The notes below the pieces were generated by a model. That model saw nothing but the letters and a program-made list of their open reading frames with translations. It did no database searches and was not told the DNA's origin. From positions 1,526,032-1,590,031 of the forward strand of contig CANMKS010000001.1 of NCBI GenBank assembly GCA_947498645.1: DNA of 64,000 nucleotides, in the 5' to 3' direction. This DNA comes from an uncultured Paracoccaceae bacterium (GTDB taxonomy: Bacteria; Pseudomonadota; Alphaproteobacteria; Rhodobacterales; Rhodobacteraceae). Below are positions 10,032 to 19,918 of this stretch, in pieces; position 1 is the first letter of the stretch, and each line of letters begins with the position of its first letter. A program made the translations under genes and the position numbers.

Positions 10032-11663
10032 TCAAACCGAAACGCTTTGACGCGCCTCTGGCGGGGCAAAGCTGTGGGCGTCTGCCCGGTTCCAGCGTTC
10101 GGTAAATCCGTGATCGTCACCAGTGCCTTTCAGCAGAAAGCCTTCTGGCATGTAGGTATAGACGTCATTGGCTTCTGTCATGGTCCCGTCGCCACGCCGT
10201 GCCATGAAATGATACGGCAGGAAATCACATGGGTTCTGCAATCCTGCAGCCCCGGCCATTTCGCCCAGCGCCTTGAGCGTATTTTTGTGAAAGCGGGCCA
10301 CGCGTTGGCTTTTGTCGGCGACGTTCAGCGCCTTTTGGCGCAACGGATCCTGTGTGGTCACCCCGACAGGGCAGTGGTTGGTGTGGCAGGCCTGCGCCTG
10401 AATGCAGCCAATCGCGAACATGTAGCCGCGAGCCGAGTTGCACCAATCTGCCCCCAGTGACAGGGCGTATGCGATGTCAAAGGCACTGACCAGTTTGCCT
10501 GCTGCCCCGATCTTGATCTGATCGCGGATGCCAGCACCGCGCAGGGTGTTATGGACAAAGCTGAGACCCTCAACCATCGGCATCCCGACGTGATTGGCAA
10601 ACTCCAATGGTGCGGCACCGGTGCCGCCCTCAGAGCCGTCAACAACGATAAAGTCGGGGGTGATCCCGGTTTCCAGCATCGCCTTGACCATGCACATGAA
10701 CTCGCGCCGGTGGCCGATGCAAAGTTTGAAACCAACAGGTTTGCCGCCGGACAAGTCACGCAGCTTACCAAGAAATTGCATCATCTCCATCGGCCCGCTG
10801 AAGGCGCTATGGGCGGCGGGCGAGATGCAATCGACACCCATGGGAATATCACGGGCCTCTGCAATCTCCGGTGTGATCTTGGCCGCAGGTAACATACCAC
10901 CATGGCCGGGCTTGGCCCCCTGGCTCAGCTTGACTTCGATCATCTTGACTTGCTCAAGAGCGGCACGTTCAGCGTATTTATCAGGGTTGAAGCTGCCATC
11001 GTCATTGCGGCAGCCGAAATAGCCAGAGCCGATTTCGTAGATCAAATCGCCCCCGCCTTCGCGGTGGTAGCGGCTGATCCCGCCTTCGCCGGTATCATGG
11101 GCAAAGCCGCCAATCTTGGCGCCTTTGTTCAGGGCTGAGATGGCATTGGCCGAGAGCGACCCAAAGCTCATCGCCGAGATGTTATAGAGCGAGGCCGCGT
11201 AGGGTTGCTTGCAATCAGGCCCGCCGACGGTGACGCGAAAGTCACTATCGGCGAAATGCGTGGGTTCAACCGAGTGGGTCAGCCAGTGATAGCCTGCCTC
11301 ATACACCCGTTCCTGCGTGCCAAATGGGCGCTTGTCCTCTGCCCCTTTTGCGCGTTGATAAACAAGCGAGCGTTGTTCGCGGCTAAAGGGTTGTTCGTCC
11401 TGATCGCTTTCGATCAGATACTGGCGAATTTCGGGGCGGATTTTTTCAAACAGAAACCGGATGTGCCCGATGATGGGATAGTTGCGGGTCACAGCGTGAT
11501 GGTCTTGGCTGATGTCGCGCAGACCAACCAGGGTCAGCAAGGCGAAAATGACGAACAAGACAGAGACCCAAGGGACCCAAAACCCGATCAGCAATGTCGC
11601 GACGGCCAGTAACGCCACGATCACCAGCGTTGCATAGCGCTGCAACGAGATTAATTCACGCAA
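10032..11663 (-). CDS. FMN-binding glutamate synthase family protein, N-terminal membrane anchor
   Basis: 543 aa; two N-terminal hydrophobic helices then GltS central-domain motifs (SAMSFGSLSANAISALNKGA, GAKPGHGGMLPAAKIT, VVDGSEGGTGAAPLEF, CHTNHCPVGVTTQDP). Confidence 0.9.
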   Translation of the reverse strand: MRELISLQRYATLVIVALLAVATLLIGFWVPWVSVLFVIFALLTLVGLRDISQDHHAVTRNYPIIGHIRFLFEKIRPEIRQYLIESDQDEQPFSREQRSLVYQRAKGAEDKRPFGTQERVYEAGYHWLTHSVEPTHFADSDFRVTVGGPDCKQPYAASLYNISAMSFGSLSANAISALNKGAKIGGFAHDTGEGGISRYHREGGGDLIYEIGSGYFGCRNDDGSFNPDKYAERAALEQVKMIEVKLSQGAKPGHGGMLPAAKITPEIAEARDIPMGVDCISPAAHSAFSGPMEMMQFLGKLRDLSGGKPVGFKLCIGHRREFMCMVKAMLETGITPDFIVVDGSEGGTGAAPLEFANHVGMPMVEGLSFVHNTLRGAGIRDQIKIGAAGKLVSAFDIAYALSLGADWCNSARGYMFAIGCIQAQACHTNHCPVGVTTQDPLRQKALNVADKSQRVARFHKNTLKALGEMAGAAGLQNPCDFLPYHFMARRGDGTMTEANDVYTYMPEGFLLKGTGDDHGFTERWNRADAHSFAPPEARQSVSV

Positions 11664-11733
11664 AACTATCTCTCCCTTATTGAGATCACCTTAGGGTGCT
11701 GATTTGGATAGCGAAAGACAGTTTGTCGGCACT

Positions 11734-12543
11734 TTAGAAATCCGGTGTGACACCGGGCAAATCAAGCGCCTTGATCAACTCGCGCAATTCCTGCCGGGCG
11801 GCGACGTTTGAGATATTCATCCCTTTCACCCCGATGTCCCGCAGGTCCAGCAGGGTGAGCCCACGCGGAAAGAGTTCGCGAAAGATCACCCGCTCATTAA
11901 ATCCCGGTGCGGTGCGAAAGCCGATCCGCTTGGAGAGCTTGGCGATGGCCCGCTGCATCTTTTCCTTATTCACCATCGCCTGTGCCCCCATGCGGTTGCG
12001 CACGACGATCCAGTCAATGGGTTTGAGCCCGGCCTGACTGCGCAGTTGTCGCGCATTCCACACCATTTCGGAATAGACGGAGGGGCCTGTGATGTCCTCC
12101 CCGTCACTGTCCACATGGGCCAAAAGATCAAAGTCGATAAAGCTGTCATTCAGCGGGGTGATCAGCGTGTCGGCCAATGAATGAGCGACCTGGCTCAGCC
12201 GGGTGTGCGAGCCGGGACAGTCGATCAGGATGAAGTCGGCAGCTGATTCCATTTTGGCCACAGCCATGGACAGCCGGTGATCATAGGCATTTTCGCCGGG
12301 CTTCAGCGTCGTTTGGTCAATCTCGGGCAGGTCGTGATAGGCGGGGGTCGGCAGATCAAGGCCCTTTTTGGCAAGGAACGTCTGGCGATTCTTGATGTAA
12401 CGCCCCAGTGTTTTCTGACGCAGATCAAGGTCAAGCGTGCCCACCTTATGGCCCATGCGGGCCAATGCCGTTGCCACATGCATCGAGACCGTAGACTTGC
12501 CCGCACCGCCTTTTTCGTTGCCGACAACAATTATATGCGCCAC
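11734..12543 (-). CDS. mipZ: Division-plane positioning ATPase MipZ
   Basis: 269 aa; ParA-type P-loop VGNEKGGAGKSTVSMHVA, LIDCPGSHTRLSQ; overall match to alphaproteobacterial MipZ. Confidence 0.9.
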   Translation of the reverse strand: MAHIIVVGNEKGGAGKSTVSMHVATALARMGHKVGTLDLDLRQKTLGRYIKNRQTFLAKKGLDLPTPAYHDLPEIDQTTLKPGENAYDHRLSMAVAKMESAADFILIDCPGSHTRLSQVAHSLADTLITPLNDSFIDFDLLAHVDSDGEDITGPSVYSEMVWNARQLRSQAGLKPIDWIVVRNRMGAQAMVNKEKMQRAIAKLSKRIGFRTAPGFNERVIFRELFPRGLTLLDLRDIGVKGMNISNVAARQELRELIKALDLPGVTPDF

Positions 12544-12909
12544 TGCACGGCCCTCACCATTTATATCTTTGCGCCACTATATGATGTGGTCTGCGCGAGT
12601 GAAAGCACGAGGCGACACCACGCACGTTCTTTTTCGCACCGTCTTGACAGATGGCCTGCGAAGGCGCATGTGCCACCTAACCGATGCAAGCTGCCGCGTG
12701 AGCAGAGCGAGACGCACAGTCTGTCGCAAGGCGTCGATTAAACTTCAGGTTCCCACATCACGCAGGGGTCCCGCGCCACATCGGCGCCCGGACAATGCGG
12801 TCTTGGCTGTCAGTATATTGGCGCAACCTTGCACGGGTTCACGACACACATGTCGTGGGCCAAATGACATGTGCGGGCCAGACGCCCGCAAGAAATAGGA
12901 TATCCATTC

Positions 12910-14211
12910 ATGGATTTTGACATGCTGGGCCTCGCGCCCCGATTGATTAACGTACTTAAAGAGCAAGGGATCACCGATCCCACCCCAATTCAGACTCAAG
13001 CCATCCCGCACGCCATGAATGGCCGCGACGTGATGGGGCTTGCACAGACAGGCAGCGGCAAAACCGCAGCCTTTGGTCTGCCAATGATCCACGCGCTGAT
13101 GAAGGCCGGTGTGAAACCCAACCCGAAAACATCGCGCGGCCTGATCCTTGCACCGACGCGCGAGCTGGCCAAACAGATTGCCGATAACCTGACCGCCTAT
13201 ACCAAAGGCAGCCACCTGAAAGTGGCGCTTGTCGTAGGCGGGGCAGGGATCGTGGCACAGACGAAACGTCTGGCTGGCGGTGTAGACCTGCTGGTCGCAA
13301 CGCCCGGCCGCTTGATCGACCTGCTGGATCGTCGCGCCGTGCGTTTGGACGAAACGATCTATCTGGTCCTCGATGAGGCCGACCAGATGCTCGACATGGG
13401 TTTTATCCATGCATTGCGCCGCATCGCGCCGCTGCTGGCCAAAGACCGCCAGACCATGATGTTCTCGGCCACGATGCCGAAACTGATGGGCGAACTGGCC
13501 GGAACCTATTTGACTGACGCCGTGCGCGTGCAGGTGAACCCTCCGGGCCAGGCGGTCAAAAAGATCAACCAGTCTGTGCATTTCGTGGCACAAGCGGCCA
13601 AGACGGACCTGCTGATTGAACTGCTGGACAAACACCGGGACGAACTGGCCATTGTGTTTGGCCGGACCAAACACGGCTGCGAGAAGCTTTATAAGGTGCT
13701 TGAGAAAAAAGGGTTCGCTGCCGCTTCGATCCATGGCAACAAATCGCAAGGGCAGCGCCAGCGTGCGCTGGAAGCATTCAAGGCCGGCAAGACCCGCGTT
13801 CTTGTGGCGACAGATGTGGCGGCCCGTGGCCTCGACATTCCTGATGTGCGCTTCGTTTATAACTACGACCTGCCAAATGTGGCCGAAAACTATGTCCACC
13901 GTATTGGCCGGACTGCGCGTGCGGGGGCTGATGGATCAGCGGTCGCATTGGTTGCACCGGATGAGATGATCGAGTTGCAGGATATCGAAAAAGCGATGAA
14001 GGACACTATTCCGGTCGCCTCTGGCCGTCCTTGGGAAATCCAGCCCGGTCAGAAAAAGCGCCCCAATGGTGGTGGCGGTCGTCGTGGCGGTGGTGGCAAT
14101 CGCGCGGCTGGTCAGCGCGCTGGCGGCAAACCCGGCGGCGGTCAAGGCAAGCCCGGTGGGCGGCGTCGGGGTGGCGGCGGTGGCCGAAGCCGCGGGCAAT
14201 CTGCGGCGTAG
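12910..14211 (+). CDS. DEAD-box ATP-dependent RNA helicase (RhlE-like)
   Basis: AQTGSGKTAAF, PTRELAKQ, DEADQMLDMGF, SATMP, HRIGRTAR motifs; Gly/Arg-rich C-terminal tail. ATG 12910 preferred over 12871. Confidence 0.95.
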   Translation: MDFDMLGLAPRLINVLKEQGITDPTPIQTQAIPHAMNGRDVMGLAQTGSGKTAAFGLPMIHALMKAGVKPNPKTSRGLILAPTRELAKQIADNLTAYTKGSHLKVALVVGGAGIVAQTKRLAGGVDLLVATPGRLIDLLDRRAVRLDETIYLVLDEADQMLDMGFIHALRRIAPLLAKDRQTMMFSATMPKLMGELAGTYLTDAVRVQVNPPGQAVKKINQSVHFVAQAAKTDLLIELLDKHRDELAIVFGRTKHGCEKLYKVLEKKGFAAASIHGNKSQGQRQRALEAFKAGKTRVLVATDVAARGLDIPDVRFVYNYDLPNVAENYVHRIGRTARAGADGSAVALVAPDEMIELQDIEKAMKDTIPVASGRPWEIQPGQKKRPNGGGGRRGGGGNRAAGQRAGGKPGGGQGKPGGRRRGGGGGRSRGQSAA

Positions 14212-14230
14212 CGTCAGCAGAGTTTTAGCG

Positions 14231-14545
14231 TCACCCGTATTTGCGAAACGCTTCCATTTCGAGGCTGAGTTTTGTGTGCAGCTCTGACAATTGCAGCTGC
14301 ACAGCTTTGCGCTCGGTCGCATCGGTCAGGGTTTTCAACTGCTCTTGCGCGTCCAGAATCTGACGGCGCAGGACAACGACCGGTGATTTGGCATCCGCCT
14401 CTTGCATCATCCGGTTCAGCACGGCGTTCTGCGGGTCATCCAGATGCGCCAAAGGCTTGCCCGCGCCGGGCAGATCCTTGAAATCGCCGCGTCGTTCGGC
14501 GTTTTCCACAATCTGATCAATCAAACCGCGCAGCGGGTGGTCCAT
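14231..14545 (-). CDS. DUF1992 domain protein (DnaJ-homologue subfamily C member 28-like)
   Basis: 104 aa; DHPLRGLIDQIVENAERRGDFKDLPGAGKPL is the characteristic DUF1992 signature. Confidence 0.85.
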   Translation of the reverse strand: MDHPLRGLIDQIVENAERRGDFKDLPGAGKPLAHLDDPQNAVLNRMMQEADAKSPVVVLRRQILDAQEQLKTLTDATERKAVQLQLSELHTKLSLEMEAFRKYG

Positions 14546-14598
14546 GGCAGGCTCCTGTCATCGCAATGAATATAGGGCTGGCATCAACGCGCTGCAAT

Positions 14599-15219
14599 TC
14601 AGAGGTCAAAGGTCTTGGCAGAAATGGCGATATCGCCCCAGCTGTCCTCGGCGACGGCATCCAATGTTTTGGCGCAGTGAACGACCCATCGCGTACCTGC
14701 CGCATATTCCAGCCTGATCGGATGGATCGGCAGGGGGGTGGGTGCGGTATGCGCCAACACCACTTTGTTTTGATGACGCACCGCACGGGCGAGGGCAGCG
14801 ATGCGCGGGTCAGCGTCCGCTGACGGCGCATGGTGGAGTTCAAACTGGTCCTGTGCCTTCGCAATCAGATTACGGATCGTTTTGGACTGGCTTTCAATCA
14901 GTTTGCCTGCGGCCCGCCGCGCGGCTTGCATCCGCTCAATCTGTGCCAACTCGGGATGTGGATGGGCGAGCATCACACCAATCGCCTCTGCCTCATCCTC
15001 GGTCAGGGCCGTCAGCTTGGTGCGGTACTCGAACCCAAGTTCAATTCCACCCATCGCCCCTTGATGCACGATGACAGGCAGGCCCGCCTCGGTCATTGCG
15101 TCCAGATCGCGCAGGATCGTGCGTTGTGACACCTCAAGTTCTTCAGCCAAGGCCGCACTGGTCATCCGACCCCGGTTCTGGAGGAGTAGCAGGCATTGCA
15201 ACAATCTCGCACCGCGCAT
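14599..15219 (-). CDS. DeoR/HTH_11 - WYL-domain transcriptional regulator
   Basis: LLQCLLLLQNRGRMTSAALAEELEVSQRTILRDLDAMTEAGLPV N-terminal HTH. Start moved to ATG 15219 because the 15252 start lies inside the operator palindrome. Confidence 0.85.
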   Translation of the reverse strand: MRGARLLQCLLLLQNRGRMTSAALAEELEVSQRTILRDLDAMTEAGLPVIVHQGAMGGIELGFEYRTKLTALTEDEAEAIGVMLAHPHPELAQIERMQAARRAAGKLIESQSKTIRNLIAKAQDQFELHHAPSADADPRIAALARAVRHQNKVVLAHTAPTPLPIHPIRLEYAAGTRWVVHCAKTLDAVAEDSWGDIAISAKTFDL

Positions 15220-15229
15220 TTTTGGTGAT

Positions 15230-15258
15230 CCATATATGACAATAGATGTCATATATGG
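15230..15258. promoter_or_regulatory. Perfect 12-bp inverted repeat, probable operator of the divergent WYL regulator
   Basis: CCATATATGACA-ATAGA-TGTCATATATGG read directly; lies in the divergent intergenic region. Confidence 0.75.
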
Positions 15259-15294
15259 GGCGCTAGGCAGATCAAAACGTCAAGGAGTTTTGGA

Positions 15295-15720
15295 ATGCCA
15301 GAAGTGTCAGCCCATCGTCATATCGCCGCTCGGCCCGAACAGGTTTGGGCGATCCTGACCAATCGCGCGATACTGGCGGATGGGTCATTCGGGATCACGC
15401 GGTTGGATGGCGATATCGCCTTGGGGAACCGACTGGCGCTATACGCAGAGGTCGCAGGCGACCGCGCCTTCAAGCTGCGGGTCACAACCTTTGACCCCGC
15501 ACGCAAGATGGTCTGGCAGGGCGGTATGCCATTGGGCTTGTTTACAGGCACGCGGACCTTCACGCTGGCGCCAAGCGGGGCCCGGACAGATTTTCACATG
15601 CAAGAGGTGTTTTCCGGTCCGCTGTCCGGTTTGATCTGGAAATCCATGCCGGACCTGCAACCATCTTTTGACCAGTTTGCCCAAGCCCTTGAACAGCACG
15701 CAACAGGAACAGCCCAATGA
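15295..15720 (+). CDS. SRPBCC family protein
   Basis: 141 aa; SAHRHIAARPEQVWAILTNRAILADGSFG and polyketide-cyclase-like layout. Confidence 0.8.
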   Translation: MPEVSAHRHIAARPEQVWAILTNRAILADGSFGITRLDGDIALGNRLALYAEVAGDRAFKLRVTTFDPARKMVWQGGMPLGLFTGTRTFTLAPSGARTDFHMQEVFSGPLSGLIWKSMPDLQPSFDQFAQALEQHATGTAQ

Positions 15721-16145
15721 ATACAGTCACCTATGGCACTGGCCAGCCCGACGATCCATGGACGTTGAAAACGCCGCCGCTCAGCTCTGAGTTCCAAGTT
15801 TGGCGCAAACCCGACGGCGACCCGCCCGCATTGGTCGTGCAGGTGGGCAAGACGCAGTTGTCCTATCAGCTATGCGCCATCGAAGATGCACATGCCTGGT
15901 TGCTTGGCGTGGGAGACTGGGTGCCGCTGGGCAATGCGGACGAAGGCAAGCCGGTCAAGGACGGCACGCTAGAGGCCTGGGCGCGGTCCGGTGACAACCC
16001 TGTCGGCGGATATTACGGAATGCGCAAAGGCTATCGTGGGCGGTTTGCGAACTACGTGGGGCCAGTGCTGGAACTGCTGGGATTGGCAGAGCTGGAGCAC
16101 AACGCGCGCAACAATCGCATTCGGGCAAAACAGCCCGACACCTGA
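15717..16145 (+). CDS. Conserved hypothetical protein (DUF6855-like)
   Basis: 142 aa ORF; 4-bp ATGA overlap with the SRPBCC gene. Confidence 0.65.
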   Translation: MNTVTYGTGQPDDPWTLKTPPLSSEFQVWRKPDGDPPALVVQVGKTQLSYQLCAIEDAHAWLLGVGDWVPLGNADEGKPVKDGTLEAWARSGDNPVGGYYGMRKGYRGRFANYVGPVLELLGLAELEHNARNNRIRAKQPDT

Positions 16146-16213
16146 AAAAACAGGTGATTACATCGCAACACCGGTCTAGCGTCATGAAAAGCGAGACGGA
16201 AAGGAGCGATGTC

Positions 16214-17014
16214 ATGGCCGATCCATTTCAAAACGTTGATGCGGCGGGTGCTGATTTTATCAAGTCATTTGCGGATTCGATGGATGCACGACAAGACGAC
16301 CCCACGATGGAACAGATTGTGGCGACCTATCTGGGCAAGTTGCAGTTTGCCCCCGACACGCTCACTGTCGAGGTCGGGGCAGGTGCCGGGGCCGTCACGC
16401 GCCGGATCGCGGCCCATGCGGCAGCGGGCAGGGTCATTGGCTTTGAGCCGTCCAAAGGCTTCGTTTCCGAAGCAATCCAGCGTGCTGGAGGTTTGGACAA
16501 TCTTGCGTTTGAGGTTGCTGATGGTGGTGCGCTTCCGCTTGAGGCCGGAAGCGCGGATCATCTTATTATGCACACGGTGCTGACGCATGTGCCCGATCCG
16601 ACGATCCTGATCGCAGAGGCAAAGCGCGTCCTGAAACCCGGTGGCACCTTGGTGATTTGCGACGCTGATTTTTCCAAGGCAACGCTTGGTAACTTTCCCG
16701 GTGATCCGCTTGATGCCAGCGCGAGGTTTTTTGTTGCCGAATTTGTCACAGACCCGTTTATCGTGGCGAGGCTGCGCGGCATGGTAAGGGACGCGGGCTT
16801 TGCCGTTGAGGCCTTTGATGTGGTCAGCCGTGCCATTACTGACAACACGCAGATGCTGCCATGGGTTGTTGAAACCGCCAAGGTTATGGTCGCGCGTGGC
16901 GACATAGGGCAGGGGTTGGCCGATGCATTGGCCGCGGAATACGAGCGGCGGATGGCCGCGGGCCGGCTTTACGGCTCACAGGTCTTTGCAACGCTGATCG
17001 CGACGAACAGCTAG
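16214..17014 (+). CDS. Class I SAM-dependent methyltransferase
   Basis: VEVGAGAGAVTRRIAAHAAAGRVIGFEPSKG motif I; RVLKPGGTLVICD. ATG 16214 has aaggag upstream. Confidence 0.85.
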   Translation: MADPFQNVDAAGADFIKSFADSMDARQDDPTMEQIVATYLGKLQFAPDTLTVEVGAGAGAVTRRIAAHAAAGRVIGFEPSKGFVSEAIQRAGGLDNLAFEVADGGALPLEAGSADHLIMHTVLTHVPDPTILIAEAKRVLKPGGTLVICDADFSKATLGNFPGDPLDASARFFVAEFVTDPFIVARLRGMVRDAGFAVEAFDVVSRAITDNTQMLPWVVETAKVMVARGDIGQGLADALAAEYERRMAAGRLYGSQVFATLIATNS

Positions 17015-17655
17015 GGTTGTTGATGCGCTTCGTGATCGGGCTGCGCCAGCGATTGCCTTTCGATCATCGCCTGCCGGATAATCTGAACCGAAGATGACAG
17101 GAACAGGCCCGCCATGATGCTGGCCACGATCACATCCGGCCAACCCGTGGATGTACCCCACACGCCGAGCGCCGCGATGATGACGGCCACATTGCCAATT
17201 GCATCATTGCGTGAACATAGCCAGACCGAGCGGACATTTGCGTCGCCATCTTTATAAGCCACGAGCAACAGCACACTCGCCACATTGGCGGCGAGCGCCA
17301 GTACCCCGATCACGCCCATGATATTTGCCTCTGGTACGCCCAGATAGATCACCCGGTAGAGTGTGGAACCCATGACCCACAAACCCATCAACGCAAGGCT
17401 GAAGCCTTTGAGCAGGGCCGCATTGGATCGCACCCGCAACGATGACCCGATAACAGCCAGCGATAGCCCGTAAGTGAGCGCATCGCCCAGAAAATCAAGC
17501 GCATCCGCTTGCAGCGCCTGCGATCGCGCATAGTGGCCAGCGCCCATCTCGACCGCGAACATGACAGCGTTGATCGCGATGACCAGCCATAGCCGTCGCT
17601 TGTAGTCGTCTGAGACACCGTCGAACTTGGCATCATGCCCACAACACCCGGCCAT
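17011..17655 (-). CDS. Cation diffusion facilitator-like transporter
   Basis: 214 aa; MFAVEMGAGHYARSQALQADALDFLGDALTYGLSL and SRNDAIGNVAVIIAALGVW CDF-type signatures. Confidence 0.8.
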   Translation of the reverse strand: MAGCCGHDAKFDGVSDDYKRRLWLVIAINAVMFAVEMGAGHYARSQALQADALDFLGDALTYGLSLAVIGSSLRVRSNAALLKGFSLALMGLWVMGSTLYRVIYLGVPEANIMGVIGVLALAANVASVLLLVAYKDGDANVRSVWLCSRNDAIGNVAVIIAALGVWGTSTGWPDVIVASIMAGLFLSSSVQIIRQAMIERQSLAQPDHEAHQQP

Positions 17656-17833
17656 GCTACTCTCCTTTGCCTGCGTTGTGAGTGTTGTAATGTCTCTAGT
17701 AGCTAGAGCTTCAAGTGTTTTTTGATCTTGTCTGCGATTGGTGCGGGCTGAACGGACTGCCGGTCATCAGAGGCGCGAAAACCCTTGCCTTAGTGGGCAA
17801 TTCTGCCGGTGAGCGACACTGCGCATCAAACGC

Positions 17834-17862
17834 AAAACGCCGCCCCAATTCGGAGCGGCGTT
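17834..17862 (-). terminator. Probable terminator downstream of rpmE
   Basis: AACGCCGC/GCGGCGTT 8-bp stem, followed on the minus strand by TTTT. Confidence 0.55.
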
Positions 17863-17870
17863 CCTAAATC

Positions 17871-17892
17871 GTAGGGTGGGTGAAACCCACGC
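17871..17892. repeat. Short intergenic palindromic repeat, copy 1 (GTAGGGTGGGTGAAACCCACGC)
   Basis: Nearly identical to the reverse complement of 28661-28681. Confidence 0.7.
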
Positions 17893-17897
17893 GTGCC

Positions 17898-18119
17898 TTA
17901 GAAACCAAGACCAGCGTATTTGTTCTTGAACTTGGACACACGGCCACCGGCGTCCATCAGACGGGTGGAGCCACCGTTCCATGCAGGGTGCACGGATGGG
18001 TCGATATCCAGCGACATGGTGTCACCTTCCTTGCCCCATGTGGATTTCATCTGCACCACAGTGCCATCGGTCATTTTGACGTCGATGATGTGGTAATCGG
18101 GATGCGTATCTTTTTTCAT
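17898..18119 (-). CDS. rpmE: 50S ribosomal protein L31
   Basis: 73 aa; [31 protein letters not shown]. Confidence 0.95.
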   Translation of the reverse strand: MKKDTHPDYHIIDVKMTDGTVVQMKSTWGKEGDTMSLDIDPSVHPAWNGGSTRLMDAGGRVSKFKNKYAGLGF

Positions 18120-18130
18120 GATGGCAATCC

Positions 18131-18514
18131 TTAGCTTGTGGCGCCCTTAGGCGCTTTGTAGTTGGTGACCTCTGCGATACGTGCGGACTTACCGCGACGC
18201 GACCGGAGATAGTACAGCTTGGCGCGACGCACACGACCACGGCGAACCACGGTGATGCTGTCGATGTTGGTGGAATGCAGCGGGAAAACACGCTCCACAC
18301 CTTCGCCAAAGGAAATCTTGCGCACTGTGAAAGACCCGGCAATACCTTTGCCGTTCTTGCGGGCGATGCACACGCCTTCGTAGTTCTGCACACGGCTGCG
18401 TGTGCCTTCGGTCACTTTGTAACCGACGCGGATGGTATCACCCGCCTTAAAGTCGGGGATTGTGGCCCCAAGTGCGGCGACTTGTTCCGCTTCGAGTTGT
18501 GCGATCAGGTCCAT
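18131..18514 (-). CDS. rplS: 50S ribosomal protein L19
   Basis: [51 protein letters not shown]. Confidence 0.97.
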   Translation of the reverse strand: MDLIAQLEAEQVAALGATIPDFKAGDTIRVGYKVTEGTRSRVQNYEGVCIARKNGKGIAGSFTVRKISFGEGVERVFPLHSTNIDSITVVRRGRVRRAKLYYLRSRRGKSARIAEVTNYKAPKGATS

Positions 18515-18770
18515 CTGAAACGCTCCTTATGATGCTTGCGGTTATCCGCAATGTTTGTTTGCGTGGCTCAGAGCTCTGCGTCGTTACCGGGTCCAGTTGC
18601 CTGCCCGCCAGAGATGCGTCATCGTTTCTTTTGTTGTGGTCGTCCGGCCTGTCCGGTGAGGGCTGCACCAACGCAGGTGCTCTCATGCTCCGGATGGTTC
18701 CATAAACCAACGCCCGGAATCAGCTGCGCTGACCGGGAATGCTGCCGTATAGGCGCATGGGCTGCGTGGA

Positions 18771-19118
18771 TCAAGTGGTTTTGGGGCGTCTGACGGGGCG
18801 GTTGTTGGGTGTGATGTGGTCAAATGCACCGTCGCCGTAGGATTTTGTGACCTCAGAAATCACAACATGAAATCCGCCGTACCATTTCTCGTACTGCTTT
18901 TTGGCTTCTAGATGCGATGGATGCGCTGAAAATGCCTTAAGGGCCAGATGATTGTCCCAATAGTAGATGGAGTTTCGCGTTTTACGGTCTTCGCTGAACC
19001 AGTTTTCTTTGCCCAGGAATCCGTTGGTTTCTTCGGCGGCCTGCGCAATCAGCGCATCCAACCGAAAGAACTCATCATCCAGTTCGGTTTCAGTGAAGAT
19101 GAAACTTGCTGTCAGCAT
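18771..19118 (-). CDS. Antibiotic biosynthesis monooxygenase (ABM) family-like protein
   Basis: [44 protein letters not shown]...; start at 19118 overlaps the trmD stop. Confidence 0.65.
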   Translation of the reverse strand: MLTASFIFTETELDDEFFRLDALIAQAAEETNGFLGKENWFSEDRKTRNSIYYWDNHLALKAFSAHPSHLEAKKQYEKWYGGFHVVISEVTKSYGDGAFDHITPNNRPVRRPKTT

Positions 19119-19918
19119 CAATCCTTCCTTTGCCTGCCCTTGTGGGCCGACCATAAATCAGGCCGCCGATCTTGCGTGATCTTTTCCGACATCTCGCGCC
19201 GCCACGCCGTGATTTTGGCGTGGTTGCCGGACAGCAGCACCTCGGGGATCTTGTGCCCCTGCCATTCGGCGGGTTTGGTGTATTGCGGGTGTTCCAAAAG
19301 CCCGGCAGAAAAGCTTTCTTCGATCGCGCTGTCCGCATTTCCCAGAACGCCAGGCAGCAACCGCACCGTCGCGTCGATCATCGCCTGCGCCGCAATCTCG
19401 CCGCCGGTCATGACGAAATCGCCAAGGCTGATCTCTTGGATGCCGAAATGTTGCAACACCCGTTCATCCACGCCCTCAAACCGGCCACAGAGCATGGTTA
19501 CCCCATCCATGCGTGCCCAGTTGCGTGCCGTCGCCTGATCAAACCGCGGCCCGCGCGGCGACAGGTAAACCAAAGGGGCCACACCCTTGGTCCCGGCGCG
19601 CGCCTCGACAATCGCTTTTTCCAGAACATCAGCCCGCAGCACCATCCCTGCGCCGCCACCCGCCGGGGTGTCGTCAACATTGCGATGCTTGCCAATGCCA
19701 TAGTCGCGCAAATCATAGGTCTGCAATTGCCACAACCCATCCTGCAACGCTTTGCCAGTCAGGCTTTCGCCCAGCACACCGGGAAAGGCCTGCGGGAACA
19801 GGGTCAGTATCTGGGCTGTCCAGGCACCGGCAATATCCGGGGTCTCCGTCATCAATTCACGCGGCTTCAGCGTGGGGCGGACAGCAATGCGCCCGGCGGA
19901 TTTTGGTGGCTTGGTCAA
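19118..19918 (-). CDS. trmD: tRNA (guanine37-N1)-methyltransferase
   Basis: [70 protein letters not shown] start at 19918 overlapping rimM, or internal ATG 19852. Confidence 0.95.
   Translation of the reverse strand: MTKPPKSAGRIAVRPTLKPRELMTETPDIAGAWTAQILTLFPQAFPGVLGESLTGKALQDGLWQLQTYDLRDYGIGKHRNVDDTPAGGGAGMVLRADVLEKAIVEARAGTKGVAPLVYLSPRGPRFDQATARNWARMDGVTMLCGRFEGVDERVLQHFGIQEISLGDFVMTGGEIAAQAMIDATVRLLPGVLGNADSAIEESFSAGLLEHPQYTKPAEWQGHKIPEVLLSGNHAKITAWRREMSEKITQDRRPDLWSAHKGRQRKD

Noticed and set aside
9954-10042. 9-bp inverted repeat TTTCGGTTT...AAACCGAAA
   Set aside because: Arms are about 70 nt apart and one lies in coding sequence; not a convincing terminator or operator.
12745-13899. 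384-aa minus ORF
   Set aside because: Antisense to the DEAD-box helicase.
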